Assembly: GCA_022760335.1 (NCBI GenBank)
Contig: JALEGE010000175.1
Span: forward strand, 1-42,652
Length of the DNA stretch: 42,652 nt
Source: Hyphomonadaceae bacterium
GTDB taxonomy: Bacteria > Pseudomonadota > Alphaproteobacteria > Caulobacterales > Hyphomonadaceae
Direction: 5' to 3'
The notes under the pieces were generated by a model, which was not told the origin of the DNA, did not search any database, and worked only from the letters and a program-made list of their open reading frames with translations. Positions within the stretch are counted from its first letter, which is position 1, and every line of letters starts with the position of its first letter. Shown here in pieces: positions 9,242 through 17,607 of this stretch. A program made the translations under genes and the position numbers.

Positions 9242-10690
9242 CTAGAACCTGAAATAAATGAAGGCTGTATAGCTGCCCGAGACGACAAGTCCCAGCGCCA
9301 CGGCCAGCAATAAGAGCGCGCCGATATTCAGCACCGCTTCGCGCGAGCCGGATTGTTCCTTGCCGAACAGGGCGGCGATCCAGCGCCCGCGCTCCGGTGA
9401 AATCAGCGACCAGATGATCGCCACGCCAAGGACAAGCAGGGTCCAGCCATCGAGATAATAGAGCGGGTGGGCCAGTACGCTGGTGGTCTCGGTCAGCGGC
9501 TTCCAGGTGAACATGGCCTGCACCACGGCGATGGCATCGGGAAACTCCTCCAGCCGGAAGAAGACCCAGCCGATCATCACCACCAGCAGCAAATAGATCC
9601 GCTGTAGCAGGAAGGGCATGGCGTCGAGCACGCCGCCAATCCGCTTTGAGCGCTCGATGACGATGAAAAAGCCATGGAACAGGCCCCAGAACACGAAATT
9701 CCAGCTCGCCCCGTGCCAGATGCCGGTGGTGAAGAAGACGATCAGCAGGTTGCGATAGGTCGCGATTTCCCCACCCCGGCTGCCGCCCAGTGGGATATAA
9801 AGATAGTCGCGAAACCAGCTGGACAGCGAGATATGCCAGCGCCGCCAGAACTCGCGGATCGAGCGCGAGATGTAAGGCTGGTCGAAGTTCAGCGGGAAAG
9901 TGAAGCCGAACACCCGCCCAAGGCCCAGCGCCATGATCGAATAACCGGCGAAATCGAAGAAGATCTGCAGCGTGTAGCAGGTGGTGAACAGCCAGGCCAT
10001 CGGCGTGGAAAAGTCCTGCACATCATTGTGCAGCACCGAATAATCAACAATGCGCGCCATGGTGTCGGCGATCACGGCTTTCTGGAAGAGGCCGACACAG
10101 AAGAGGCGCAGGCCCGAAACCATGCCCTCAAAGGTCGCCTTGCGGCCCTGGATCTCCGCCTGCACCAGCTCATAGCGCACGATCGGGCCAGCGATCAGCT
10201 GTGGGAACATGGAGATATAGAGGCCGAGATCGAACGGGTTTTTCTGCACGGGGAAATGCCCGCGTTTCAGGTCAACCAGATAGCTGATCGCCTGGAAGGT
10301 GAAGAAGGAAATCCCGATTGGCAGGTGCACCGGCGCGGCGCTCACCTCCGCGCCGAACAGGCCGGCGAGGGCATTGGCGTTTTCAACGAGGAAGCCGAAA
10401 TATTTGTAATAGGTCAGCGTCAGAATATTGGCCGCCACGCCAAGGCCCAGCATCAGGGCCTGCATCCGCCCGCGCGTGGCGCCTATGGCCAGCCCGAACA
10501 GATAATTGCCCAGGATCGAGGCGAGCATCAGGAAGACATAATACGCCTCGCCATAGGCATAGAAAACGAGGCTGGCGAAAAGCAGGAACAGATTCTGCGG
10601 CGTACGCAGGCGCAGCGTGCCGAGAAGCCTGTCGACGCCAATACACAGCGGCAGAAACAGGAACAGAAATATACTGCTGGAAAAAACCAT
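9242..10690 (-). CDS. MBOAT family membrane O-acyltransferase, AlgI-like
   Basis: Integral membrane protein of 482 residues that would pass acetyl groups from a cytoplasmic donor across the inner membrane for O-acetylation of an exopolysaccharide. The protein is mostly hydrophobic helices beginning MVFSSSIFLFLFLPLCIG. It contains the AlgI/PatA/DltB-type conserved blocks REFWRRWHISLSSWFRDYLYIPLGG (given here as key words REFWRRWH, SSWFRDY and IPLGG) and FFTTGIWHGASWNF, whose histidine is the expected catalytic residue. Length matches the family. The start at 10690 (ATG) has GAGGGGA a few bases upstream and a promoter-like sequence just beyond. It is the first gene of the three-gene minus-strand set that continues with the AlgJ-like and sulfotransferase genes. 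Confidence 0.9.
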   Translation of the reverse strand: MVFSSSIFLFLFLPLCIGVDRLLGTLRLRTPQNLFLLFASLVFYAYGEAYYVFLMLASILGNYLFGLAIGATRGRMQALMLGLGVAANILTLTYYKYFGFLVENANALAGLFGAEVSAAPVHLPIGISFFTFQAISYLVDLKRGHFPVQKNPFDLGLYISMFPQLIAGPIVRYELVQAEIQGRKATFEGMVSGLRLFCVGLFQKAVIADTMARIVDYSVLHNDVQDFSTPMAWLFTTCYTLQIFFDFAGYSIMALGLGRVFGFTFPLNFDQPYISRSIREFWRRWHISLSSWFRDYLYIPLGGSRGGEIATYRNLLIVFFTTGIWHGASWNFVFWGLFHGFFIVIERSKRIGGVLDAMPFLLQRIYLLLVVMIGWVFFRLEEFPDAIAVVQAMFTWKPLTETTSVLAHPLYYLDGWTLLVLGVAIIWSLISPERGRWIAALFGKEQSGSREAVLNIGALLLLAVALGLVVSGSYTAFIYFRF

Positions 10691-10710
10691 ACAAAGTCCC
10701 CTCGCGCGAA

Positions 10711-10739
10711 CTTATGGAGGCTTCACGATAGGGAGACAA
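10711..10739 (-). promoter_or_regulatory. Probable promoter of the O-acetylation/sulfation operon
   Basis: On the minus strand, TTGTCT (4/6 match to the -35 box) and CATAAG (4/6 match to the -10 box) are separated by 17 bases. The -10 box lies about 20 bases upstream of the AlgI-like start codon. Confidence 0.4.
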
Positions 10740-10952
10740 TAGCCATCCGGCAGTCTGCCGCGAGAACCTGTCCGACAGGGCCTGTCTTATCACTTGGAGC
10801 CCGCACCAGATGAGACTTTGATCTCGTCCCCGAGTGAGGCAATCGGCGTTCTGAGACGATTTCCTACCCCGATTCAAGGGGATTGCTGCCGGCTGAGACC
10901 GCCGTCAGCTTTTCGGCTCGTAACCAGGGAGCACTGCTCTGGGTGTTGAGCC

Positions 10953-12029
10953 ATGCGGGTAGAGTATATTGCAGTTGTATCCGGCCTGATGGATGTTGCC
11001 AGCTTCCTGGCCGCAAGCGCGCGCCATGGCGCCGGAGTCGCGCCAGATCGTATTGTCCTGGCCCTGTTCGGGCGGGAGGTGTCTCTGCCGGAGGCCCTCC
11101 AGACCGAGTTCTCCGAGATTGTCGCACGCGCCTTCCCGCAGGCAGAACTCGTCATTGTGCCGCCCCATCGTGTCGAGCTGAAAACTTTCGTTTCGGAAGG
11201 CTATGACGTGCCGGCTCTTGCCCGCAATGCCGACAGGCGCGTGGTCTTTAGCGCGGCGTTGCAATCGCGGTTTACGCGCAGTTTCCTGTCCTGGCTCTCG
11301 CCCGACGAACTTGTTTTCTTCGACAATGGACTTTCAAGCTATGCGGACTGGCATGCTAACACGCTCGATCATGTCATCTCTGCGGGTGTGCCGCGGCCAA
11401 GCGCAGCCTATCTCAGCTTGCATCCCACCCTCGATGTGCCCGCCTATTTGCGGGACGTTCCCGTAGAGGTCTTGCGCAAGAAGGATTTCGCTCATGCTTT
11501 CAAACGCTTGCGCGCCGGCGGGACAGAGCGGCCGCCGGGCACCTGGCTGCCGGGCCAAGTCATTGTCGGCACCAGTCTGTTTCGCACTGGGCGGATCAGT
11601 TGGGAGGCTGAGCGCGCGCTCTATCTGCGCCTGATCACGCGGCTGAAGCGGTCGGGGGAAACCGATATCCTCTTCAAGGCTCATCCGCGCGCGCTAACCC
11701 AGCCGCTGATCACTCCCGAGGATGGTGTCGCGGTCTTCGCCTCTACGGTGCCGTTGGAGGCCTATGTTCGCCCGAACAGTGTCGGTACAGTCTATAGTAT
11801 TTCTTCCTCCGCGCTGATCACCATGCCGCAGTTTTATGGCTGGCAGGCCAGGCGGCTTTCCGATCCCGACACGCGCAAATTGTTTGAACAACAACGCGCC
11901 ATCAAGGGCCTGGAATGCGCGGGTGCGATGACCTGGATGAAAGATGTTTGGCTCGGGCCGGCCACCATGAAAGGCATCAGACCTATCGGTCGATCAGAAC
12001 GGGCGCAGACGGATATCTGGCATCAGTGA
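10953..12029 (+). CDS. Putative glycosyltransferase resembling the sialyl/polysialyltransferase (GT-B) superfamily
   Basis: A 358-residue protein that I read as a CMP-sugar-dependent glycosyltransferase. It lacks GT2 or GT4 signatures but has three spaced motifs in the order seen in bacterial sialyl-, polysialyl- and Kdo-type transferases: an acidic-Asn/Asp-Gly block LVFFDNGLSSY (residues 121-130; canonical is ED/EDG), FKAHPR (241-246, HP motif) and YSISSSAL (281-288, serine motif). The family assignment is therefore inferred from motif order, not overall similarity. The neighbouring minus-strand operon encodes a CMP-sugar synthetase-like enzyme, which would supply a suitable donor. The start at 10953 has no strong Shine-Dalgarno sequence. 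A GT2 gene follows 61 bases downstream. The 262-base region upstream is shared with the divergent AlgI-like gene. Confidence 0.6.
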   Translation: MRVEYIAVVSGLMDVASFLAASARHGAGVAPDRIVLALFGREVSLPEALQTEFSEIVARAFPQAELVIVPPHRVELKTFVSEGYDVPALARNADRRVVFSAALQSRFTRSFLSWLSPDELVFFDNGLSSYADWHANTLDHVISAGVPRPSAAYLSLHPTLDVPAYLRDVPVEVLRKKDFAHAFKRLRAGGTERPPGTWLPGQVIVGTSLFRTGRISWEAERALYLRLITRLKRSGETDILFKAHPRALTQPLITPEDGVAVFASTVPLEAYVRPNSVGTVYSISSSALITMPQFYGWQARRLSDPDTRKLFEQQRAIKGLECAGAMTWMKDVWLGPATMKGIRPIGRSERAQTDIWHQ

Positions 12030-12090
12030 TCTGCGGCTGACAAATGGCGCGCGCCCCGCTAAGCAGCAGCACTTCTGCCTTCGCTGCCCC

Positions 12091-13092
12091 GTGGACTTTG
12101 CCTTGCCCTTTTTCTCCGTCGTCATCGTCAATTATAATGGCGGGAGTTATCTGCAGGGGGCAGTCGACAGTCTGAAGGCGCAAACCGATCAGGATTTCGA
12201 ACTGTTCGTGGTCGACAATGCCTCCAGCGATGGCTCGGCCGAGACGCTGGACCTTTCGGGCCTGCCCGCCGCCCGCCTGATGGTGCAGGATGACAATCTC
12301 GGCTTTGCCGAAGGCAACAATGTCGCCGCGCGCATGGCCGGTGGGGACTGGCTGGTGCTGCTTAACCCGGATGCCGTAGCCGCGCCGGACTGGCTGGCGA
12401 GGCTGCGCGAAGCAACCCAGCATTATCCCGAGACCGCCATGTTCGCCTCGGCCCAGATCGCGCTGGAAGATGACGGCCTGCTGGATGGGGCGGGCGATTG
12501 CTATCTCGGCGTCGGCATTCCCTGGCGCGGGGGGTTTGGCCTGCCGGTGGCGCGTTTACCGGCCGATGAAGGCGAAGTGTTCAGTCCCTGCGGGGCGAGC
12601 GCGGCCTACCGGCTTGACTGTTTTCTTGGCGCGGGCGGGTTTGACGAGAGTTTTTTCTGCTTCTGCGAAGATGTGGACCTTGCCTTCCGCCTGCGCCTTG
12701 AGGGTCATCGCTGCATCTTCCTGCCCGGCGCGGTGGTGCACCATGCCGGCGGGGCGATTTCCGGGCGCGCGAGCGCGTTTTCGGTGCATCTCGGGGCGCG
12801 TAACCGCATCTGGACCTATGTGAAAAACACTCCGCCGCAGCTCTTATGGCTAACCCTGCCGGGCGCTGTGTTCATGAACCTCGCCATCCTCGCGCGCGGC
12901 CTGCAGACCGGGCGTTTCGGGCCGACCTGGGCCGGGTTGAGAGATGCCTTTGCCGATTTGCCGCGCGTGCTGAAGCAGCGGCGCGAAATCCAGGCCGGCC
13001 GGCGCGCAAGCTTCAGCCAGGTGACGCGCGCGATGAGCTGGAACCCGCTGAAAATGCTCCGCCGCAGGCCGCATCTGGTGCGGTTGCGTTAA
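12091..13092 (+). CDS. GT2 family glycosyltransferase, rhamnosyltransferase (WbbL)-like
   Basis: A 333-residue inverting glycosyltransferase of the GT-A fold. The N-terminus FFSVVIVNYNGGSYL, the block VVDNASSDGSAE, the DxD-like region LLNPDAVAAPDW and the late acceptor/base segment FFCFCEDVDLAFRLRLEG are typical of the rhamnosyltransferase-like GT2 group. The start is the GTG at 12091 (MDFALPFFSVV); no nearby ATG fits. The acceptor and the sugar transferred cannot be predicted. Its stop codon overlaps that of the convergent GT2 gene: the sequence TTAA at 13089-13092 ends both. Confidence 0.88.
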   Translation: MDFALPFFSVVIVNYNGGSYLQGAVDSLKAQTDQDFELFVVDNASSDGSAETLDLSGLPAARLMVQDDNLGFAEGNNVAARMAGGDWLVLLNPDAVAAPDWLARLREATQHYPETAMFASAQIALEDDGLLDGAGDCYLGVGIPWRGGFGLPVARLPADEGEVFSPCGASAAYRLDCFLGAGGFDESFFCFCEDVDLAFRLRLEGHRCIFLPGAVVHHAGGAISGRASAFSVHLGARNRIWTYVKNTPPQLLWLTLPGAVFMNLAILARGLQTGRFGPTWAGLRDAFADLPRVLKQRREIQAGRRASFSQVTRAMSWNPLKMLRRRPHLVRLR

Positions 13093-14108
13093 CAGAATAC
13101 GATCTGGCTGATCTGTGTTTCCGGGGCCAGCGGTGTCAGCTCCAGCATGCCCGCCTTGCCGCGTGGCCAGCTGAAGGGCAGGGCCATGTCCGGCGCGGCC
13201 TCGCCAAGCTCCATGCCATCGCAGGCCACGCGAACGGACGCCGTCCCGGTGATAGTGAGCGTAGTGATATCGCGATCATAAAGTATGAAAGGCGCGCGCA
13301 CCGCGGTTTCAAACGGGTGCTCTGTGTAGAAATAGCCGGTCATGGCAGGTGTGATGGCCGGCGCTTCGCCCTGGCGGCTCGCCCGGTGATAGCGCCAGAC
13401 GCCGATCAGGGATTTCAGCGCGGTAAGACTGCCCTCAGTGCGCCGCACGAGACCGGCGATTTCCAGTGCGCGGCGCGTGTTGAATTGCGCGGTCTTGGTG
13501 CCTGCATCCATGACGACGCCGGACAGCGCGGCCTCCAGGCTGGCAAAGCGCGCGCCGGCCAGATGCAGGCGCACCCAGAGGTCCCAGTCCATGGTGTAGT
13601 GTAGCCCGGTATTCAGCCAGCCCACCTCTGCCAGCGCGTCGCGGCGAACGAAAGTCGAGGGCTGGGAAATCGTGTTGCTGCGCAGGAGAAGCGCGGAGGG
13701 CGGCGCGACGCTGGGATGGGCGCCGAGATGGTGAAACTCCGGCGTGACGAGGATGCTCTGGCCGGTGACGGCAGCGCAGTCCGGGCTCGCTTCGAAGGTT
13801 GCAGCGACGCGGGCGAGTGCGTCGGGGAAGAGGAAATCATCCACGTTCAGCCAGCCATAAACCTCGCCTTCCACCGCGTCCCAGCCTTCCTGAATGGCGG
13901 CGGCCTGCCCGGCATCTGGCCCGGTGCGGTGATAGGCGGTGAGCGGCTGCAGCGGCGCGAGCGCCTCGGCCATGCGCGCATCGCCGGAGGCATCCAGCAG
14001 GGCGAGGCGGAGGTCTACATCCTGCGCCAGCAGCGAGGCCACGGCGGAGGGCAGGGCCGGGTTCCACGCCCCGATTGGGACGGAAAGGACGAAGCTCGGC
14101 CCGGCCAT
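13089..14108 (-). CDS. GT2 family glycosyltransferase
   Basis: A 339-residue GT-A enzyme: FVLSVPIGAWNPALPSAVAS at the N-terminus, then AGQAAAIQEGWDAVEGEVYG and the DxD-type WLNVDDFLFPDAL, followed by YTMDWDLWVRLHLAG. The open frame extends upstream to 14402, but that part overlaps the SMP-30 gene and reads as a low-complexity arginine/serine shadow; the ATG at 14108, four bases after the SMP-30 stop, gives a normal GT2 N-terminus. It is the last gene of the acid-sugar operon and presumably adds a residue to the same glycan. About 100 C-terminal residues after the catalytic domain form a probable beta-rich tail (YDRDITTLTITGTASVRVAC) of unknown role. Confidence 0.85.
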   Translation of the reverse strand: MAGPSFVLSVPIGAWNPALPSAVASLLAQDVDLRLALLDASGDARMAEALAPLQPLTAYHRTGPDAGQAAAIQEGWDAVEGEVYGWLNVDDFLFPDALARVAATFEASPDCAAVTGQSILVTPEFHHLGAHPSVAPPSALLLRSNTISQPSTFVRRDALAEVGWLNTGLHYTMDWDLWVRLHLAGARFASLEAALSGVVMDAGTKTAQFNTRRALEIAGLVRRTEGSLTALKSLIGVWRYHRASRQGEAPAITPAMTGYFYTEHPFETAVRAPFILYDRDITTLTITGTASVRVACDGMELGEAAPDMALPFSWPRGKAGMLELTPLAPETQISQIVFC

Positions 14109-14112
14109 GGGC

Positions 14113-15009
14113 CTAGACCTTTCCGCCCCAGAGCTGGGTCGGCTGGCCGGTATGTGCGGTCTTGTAGACGAAGAGATTGCCCGAGCGCGGGGCGGCCTGG
14201 AGCTGGTCTTCGGAGAGCTCAGCGCGCGCGGTGGTGACGGCCAGAATGTCGAGCTCCGGCCCGCCGAAGCAGGGGCAGGTGACATGCGGGGCCGGGATGT
14301 CGATCTTTCCGAGCGGCGCGCCATCCTCGGCGAAAACAGAGACGCAGGACCCGCCCCAGACCGCGCTCCAATAGAGCCCCGCCGCATCGCACACCGCGCC
14401 ATCCGGCCCGCCTGTGAGGTGCTCCTTGCCGATGAAATTCGCCGGCTCGCCTAGCACGCCGCTTGCCGCATCGAACGGATAAGCCTTCACCCGCAGTTTC
14501 GGGCTGTCGGCATGGTAGAGCCGGGTGGCATCCGGGCTCCAGCAGAGGCCATTGGAGATGTGGATGCCGGAAAAATGCTGGCGCAGGCCGCCATCCTTGT
14601 CGAGGCTGTAAAGCGCGCCCTTGTCCGTGCCGCCAGCGGCCTCGGCATCTTCCACCATGGTGCCGACCCAGAAGCGGCCATCCGGGCCGGTGCGGCCATC
14701 ATTGAAGCGCTCGCCGGGGGAAAGGTCGGGCTGGTGCAGCCAGCTCAGCGCGCCGCTCTCAATATTGTATGCGGCGATGCCCTTATCGAAGGCGGCGATG
14801 ATGATGCCCGGATCACGTGTCAGCGACAGGCTGCAGAGCCTGTGCGGCACATCCCGCGTCTCAAGGCGCGCGCCGTCCAGCGTCCAGACATGCAGGCGAC
14901 GCCCCAGAATATCGGCCCAGATGAACGCCCCGCGCCGCGCATCCCAGACAATCCCCTCGCCGAGCGTATCGCCTGTTTCAACTTCGGCTATCAGTTCGGC
15001 GGTGATCAT
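14113..15009 (-). CDS. SMP-30/gluconolactonase family protein
   Basis: A 298-residue six-bladed beta-propeller of the SMP-30/regucalcin/gluconolactonase family, which usually hydrolyses sugar-acid lactones with a divalent metal. Visible features: LGEGIVWD with the metal-binding glutamate (about residue 18), FNDGRTGPDGRFWVGTM with the Asn/Asp pair, and HISNGLCWSPDATRLYHAD with a further metal-binding Asn and Asp. The start at 15009 has a good Shine-Dalgarno (GGAGGACC). In most genomes this family serves catabolism. Here it lies between glycosyltransferase and nucleotide-sugar genes, 4 bases from the GT2 gene and 24 from the SDR gene, so a role in making an acidic sugar is more likely. The substrate is unknown. 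Confidence 0.88.
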   Translation of the reverse strand: MITAELIAEVETGDTLGEGIVWDARRGAFIWADILGRRLHVWTLDGARLETRDVPHRLCSLSLTRDPGIIIAAFDKGIAAYNIESGALSWLHQPDLSPGERFNDGRTGPDGRFWVGTMVEDAEAAGGTDKGALYSLDKDGGLRQHFSGIHISNGLCWSPDATRLYHADSPKLRVKAYPFDAASGVLGEPANFIGKEHLTGGPDGAVCDAAGLYWSAVWGGSCVSVFAEDGAPLGKIDIPAPHVTCPCFGGPELDILAVTTARAELSEDQLQAAPRSGNLFVYKTAHTGQPTQLWGGKV

Positions 15010-15033
15010 TCTGGTCCTCCCTGCGCCAGCGCG

Positions 15034-15795
15034 TCAGGTGCGCCCGGCATCGATCACGAATCCCTGGCCCGTGATCATGCGCGCAAGGGGGCTGGCAAGG
15101 AAGAGTGCGAGATGGGCGACATCTTCCGGCAGCAAATCATCCTTCAGCGCGCACATGGCCTTCCACTCGGCTTCGGCCTCGGGCGTGAGCCAGAGCTGGC
15201 GCTGTTTCTCGGTCACCACCCAGCCGGGGATGATGGCGTTCACGCGGATACGGTCAGGCCCCAGCGCCTCGGCGAGCGACTTTGTCAGGCCAATAATGCC
15301 CGCCTTGGCGGTGGTGTAGGTGATCAGATCGGCCGGGCCGAGCAGGGCGTTGAGCGAGCTGAAATTCACGATCGCCCCCCCGCCCGCCGCTTTCAGATGG
15401 GGCGTGGCGGCCTTTGAGGCGAAGATGACCGGGTCGAGATTGATGGCGAGATTGCTCCGCCAGGTCTCCGGCGTGATGTCATCTATCGTTTCGCGCTGGT
15501 CATTGGCGACATTGTTGATCAGCGCGTCGAGCCCGCCGAGTTGGCCTGCGCCATCATCCACACTGTCCTGCAGCGCGCCGGCATCGCTGGCATCGGCCTT
15601 GAGGAACAGGATGGGCGCGGCGGCGCTTTGTGAAAGTCGCGCTGCCAGGGCTTCGCCGGCGCTCTCATTGATATCGTTGAACGCCACGCCCGCACCGAGG
15701 GCGGCGAACTGGCAGACGAGTTCCGCGCCGATGCCGGTCGCGCCGCCCGTGATGAAGACGCGCTTGCCGGTGAAATCGAGCTGCGGCGCTGTCAT
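15034..15795 (-). CDS. Short-chain dehydrogenase/reductase (SDR)
   Basis: A 253-residue classical SDR. It has the cofactor loop TGGATGIG (about residues 16-23), an acidic residue after beta-2 in FNDINES that favours NAD(H), an NNVAN block, the catalytic serine in FSSLNA and the YTTAK motif (Tyr and Lys), and ends with the common SDR C-terminus MITGQGFVIDAG. It probably oxidises or reduces a sugar hydroxyl or lactol. Its pairing with the SMP-30 lactonase recalls oxidative sugar pathways in which an SDR makes a lactone and a lactonase opens it; that link is inference. The gene is 3 bases from the 2-hydroxyacid dehydrogenase stop, so the two are co-transcribed and probably translationally coupled. 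Confidence 0.9.
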   Translation of the reverse strand: MTAPQLDFTGKRVFITGGATGIGAELVCQFAALGAGVAFNDINESAGEALAARLSQSAAAPILFLKADASDAGALQDSVDDGAGQLGGLDALINNVANDQRETIDDITPETWRSNLAINLDPVIFASKAATPHLKAAGGGAIVNFSSLNALLGPADLITYTTAKAGIIGLTKSLAEALGPDRIRVNAIIPGWVVTEKQRQLWLTPEAEAEWKAMCALKDDLLPEDVAHLALFLASPLARMITGQGFVIDAGRT

Positions 15796-15798
15796 GTC

Positions 15799-16728
15799 TT
15801 ATCCGTTCAGGAAACCGGCGATTTTCTCGATGGCGAGATTGGAGACCTTGCGCACCGCATCCACCGTGTTGGAGCCATTATGGGTGCCGAAAATCGTATT
15901 GTTGAACTGGCGCAGCGGATTGTCGGGGGCGAGCGGTTCAACCTCGAACACATCCAGGCCCGCCGCGCCGACCGTGCCGTCTTGCATGGCTTTTACCAGC
16001 GCGGTCTCGTCAATGATCGGGCCGCGCGAGACATTTACCAGGCGCACGCCGGGCTTCAGGCGCGGGAGAAGCTCATGATTGAACATGTGCTTGGTCTGCG
16101 GGGTGAGCGGGCAGGTGAAGATCAGGAAATCGGCCTCTTCCAGCCGGTTCGGCCAGGTTTCCGGCTCCACATCTATGCCGTCTGCCGGTTTGAAGAAGGG
16201 ATCATAGGCGATGACCTTCATGTCCGTGGCGCGCAGGCGTTTTGCCGTCGCGCGGCCGATATCGCCGAAGCCGACCAGGGCGGCGGTCTTGTTCCAGAGC
16301 GAAATGCCCGGCGGTTTCGGCCATTTATTCTCATTTCGCACGGCGCGGTCGATCTCGAACAGGTGACGCGTCAGGCCGAGCACATAGCCCATGGCGACAT
16401 CGGCGACTTCCTGGCCGAACACACCCGGCGTGTTGGTGATCGGAATGCCGAGATCCTTGCAGGCTTCGAAGTCGACATTGTCGGTGCCGACGCCCCATTT
16501 CACCGCCGCTTTGAGTTTGCCGGCCTTGCCAGCCTCAAAGACGCGGCGTGTGGCCGGATCGTCGCCGATAATCCAGCCATCATAATCGGGCAGGACTTCG
16601 ACCAGCTCGTCCTGGGTCATCACCTGGGTGACCTGTGCGGGTACGCCTTCAAGCCCGAATTTCGGGAAGATGGGCAGGAATTCTTCGATCAGGCCCAGCA
16701 TGGGCGGGCAGGTGACCAGGACTTTCAT
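15799..16728 (-). CDS. D-isomer-specific 2-hydroxyacid dehydrogenase
   Basis: A 309-residue NAD-dependent oxidoreductase interconverting a 2-keto acid and a D-2-hydroxy acid. The nucleotide-binding loop is VGFGDIGRATAKRL; the catalytic arginine lies in VNVSRGPIIDE, the glutamate in the DVFEVEPL region and the histidine in FGTHNGSNT. The frame is open up to 16830, but the ATG at 16728 (MKVLVTCPPML) gives the expected beta-strand start and lies 25 bases after the cytidylyltransferase stop. The family includes phosphoglycerate and erythronate-4-phosphate dehydrogenases, but the operon context (CMP-sugar synthetase-like, SDR, lactonase) argues for a sugar-acid substrate, which I cannot name. Confidence 0.9.
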   Translation of the reverse strand: MKVLVTCPPMLGLIEEFLPIFPKFGLEGVPAQVTQVMTQDELVEVLPDYDGWIIGDDPATRRVFEAGKAGKLKAAVKWGVGTDNVDFEACKDLGIPITNTPGVFGQEVADVAMGYVLGLTRHLFEIDRAVRNENKWPKPPGISLWNKTAALVGFGDIGRATAKRLRATDMKVIAYDPFFKPADGIDVEPETWPNRLEEADFLIFTCPLTPQTKHMFNHELLPRLKPGVRLVNVSRGPIIDETALVKAMQDGTVGAAGLDVFEVEPLAPDNPLRQFNNTIFGTHNGSNTVDAVRKVSNLAIEKIAGFLNG

Positions 16729-16753
16729 CGGGCAGGGCCTTCTTGAAGTGGGA

Positions 16754-17470
16754 TTATTCGGGAAGGGTTTCGCCGGCGGCCACGCGCATGAGCAGCGATT
16801 CGGCCATGAACCAGTCTTCCGGCTCATCAATATCGACCGATTCCAGCGGCGGGGTGACGAAGAGCTGCGGTTTCACGCCGATGCGCGCCTCGGTCTTGGC
16901 GAAGCTGTCGGCGGAGAAGACATAGCCGACGGAATTTTCTTCCATATAGGGCGGCAGGTCCTGGGTGCGGATGAGATTGGCCGGGTCGTGATTGATCGGC
17001 GCGCCCTCGGGCGTGTAATAGCGCGTATGGTGCTTGTTGACGGTGAACACGCTGTCGGCGCTGCCGCTGGAAAGCCCGGTGAGATACGCCTCATACATGG
17101 CGCGGATGGTTTTCGGGCTGAGCAGCGGATTGGTCGTGTGCGTCATGAAATACGCGTCGGAGGCGACATTTGCGACATCATCGGCCAGCACCAGGTTCAT
17201 CGAGACGAAATCGCCGCAGATTTCCGGCTTGCGGTCGCGGATCATGACGCGGCCATCGCCATCGCCGTCATTCAGACCATTTTCGGCGAGGATCTCGCGC
17301 GCATCCGTGTTGATGACCACCTTATCGATGGCTTCGACCTCAAGCATCGTGTCGAGAATCCAGCGGAAGAGGGGCTTGCCCGCGATTTGGCGGAAATTCT
17401 TCGATTTCACCCGCGCGCTATGGGCCTTCATTGGCAGCAGCGCGACCAGTTTATAGCTGTTTTCAGGCAT
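16754..17470 (-). CDS. Acylneuraminate/CMP-sugar cytidylyltransferase family protein
   Basis: A 238-residue nucleotidyltransferase of the NeuA/KdsB family, which activates 2-keto-3-deoxy sugar acids as CMP derivatives. The CTP-binding loop is LLPMKAHSARVKSKNF (residues 11-26), a variant of the usual P-A-R-G-G-S-K. It is followed by IAGKPLFRWILDT, VVINTDAREI, the Thr/Asn-Pro block THTTNPLLSP, SVFTVNKHHTRYY and the late acidic motif ESVDIDEPEDW, which fits metal binding. The variant loop suggests a subfamily apart from sialic-acid-specific NeuA. No NeuB, NeuC, KdsA or epimerase gene is recognised in the window, so the sugar activated is unknown. It is the second gene of the six-gene operon. Confidence 0.85.
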   Translation of the reverse strand: MPENSYKLVALLPMKAHSARVKSKNFRQIAGKPLFRWILDTMLEVEAIDKVVINTDAREILAENGLNDGDGDGRVMIRDRKPEICGDFVSMNLVLADDVANVASDAYFMTHTTNPLLSPKTIRAMYEAYLTGLSSGSADSVFTVNKHHTRYYTPEGAPINHDPANLIRTQDLPPYMEENSVGYVFSADSFAKTEARIGVKPQLFVTPPLESVDIDEPEDWFMAESLLMRVAAGETLPE

Positions 17471-17607
17471 GATGAGGAACTCCAGGGGCGCAGGTGGCCA
17501 GCGCGGTGCGCCCGAAACAGGTCGAAGATGATTTCAGGTGAGCGTATGCGAAAATCTGCCTGCGCTGTCCAGCAAGCACCCCGCGACAAAGACTATCGGA
17601 AACGCGC

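Noticed and set aside
14109-14402. N-terminal extension of the GT2 protein encoded at 13089
   Set aside because: It overlaps the SMP-30 gene completely and reads as an Arg/Ser/Pro-rich shadow; the ATG at 14108 gives a normal start.
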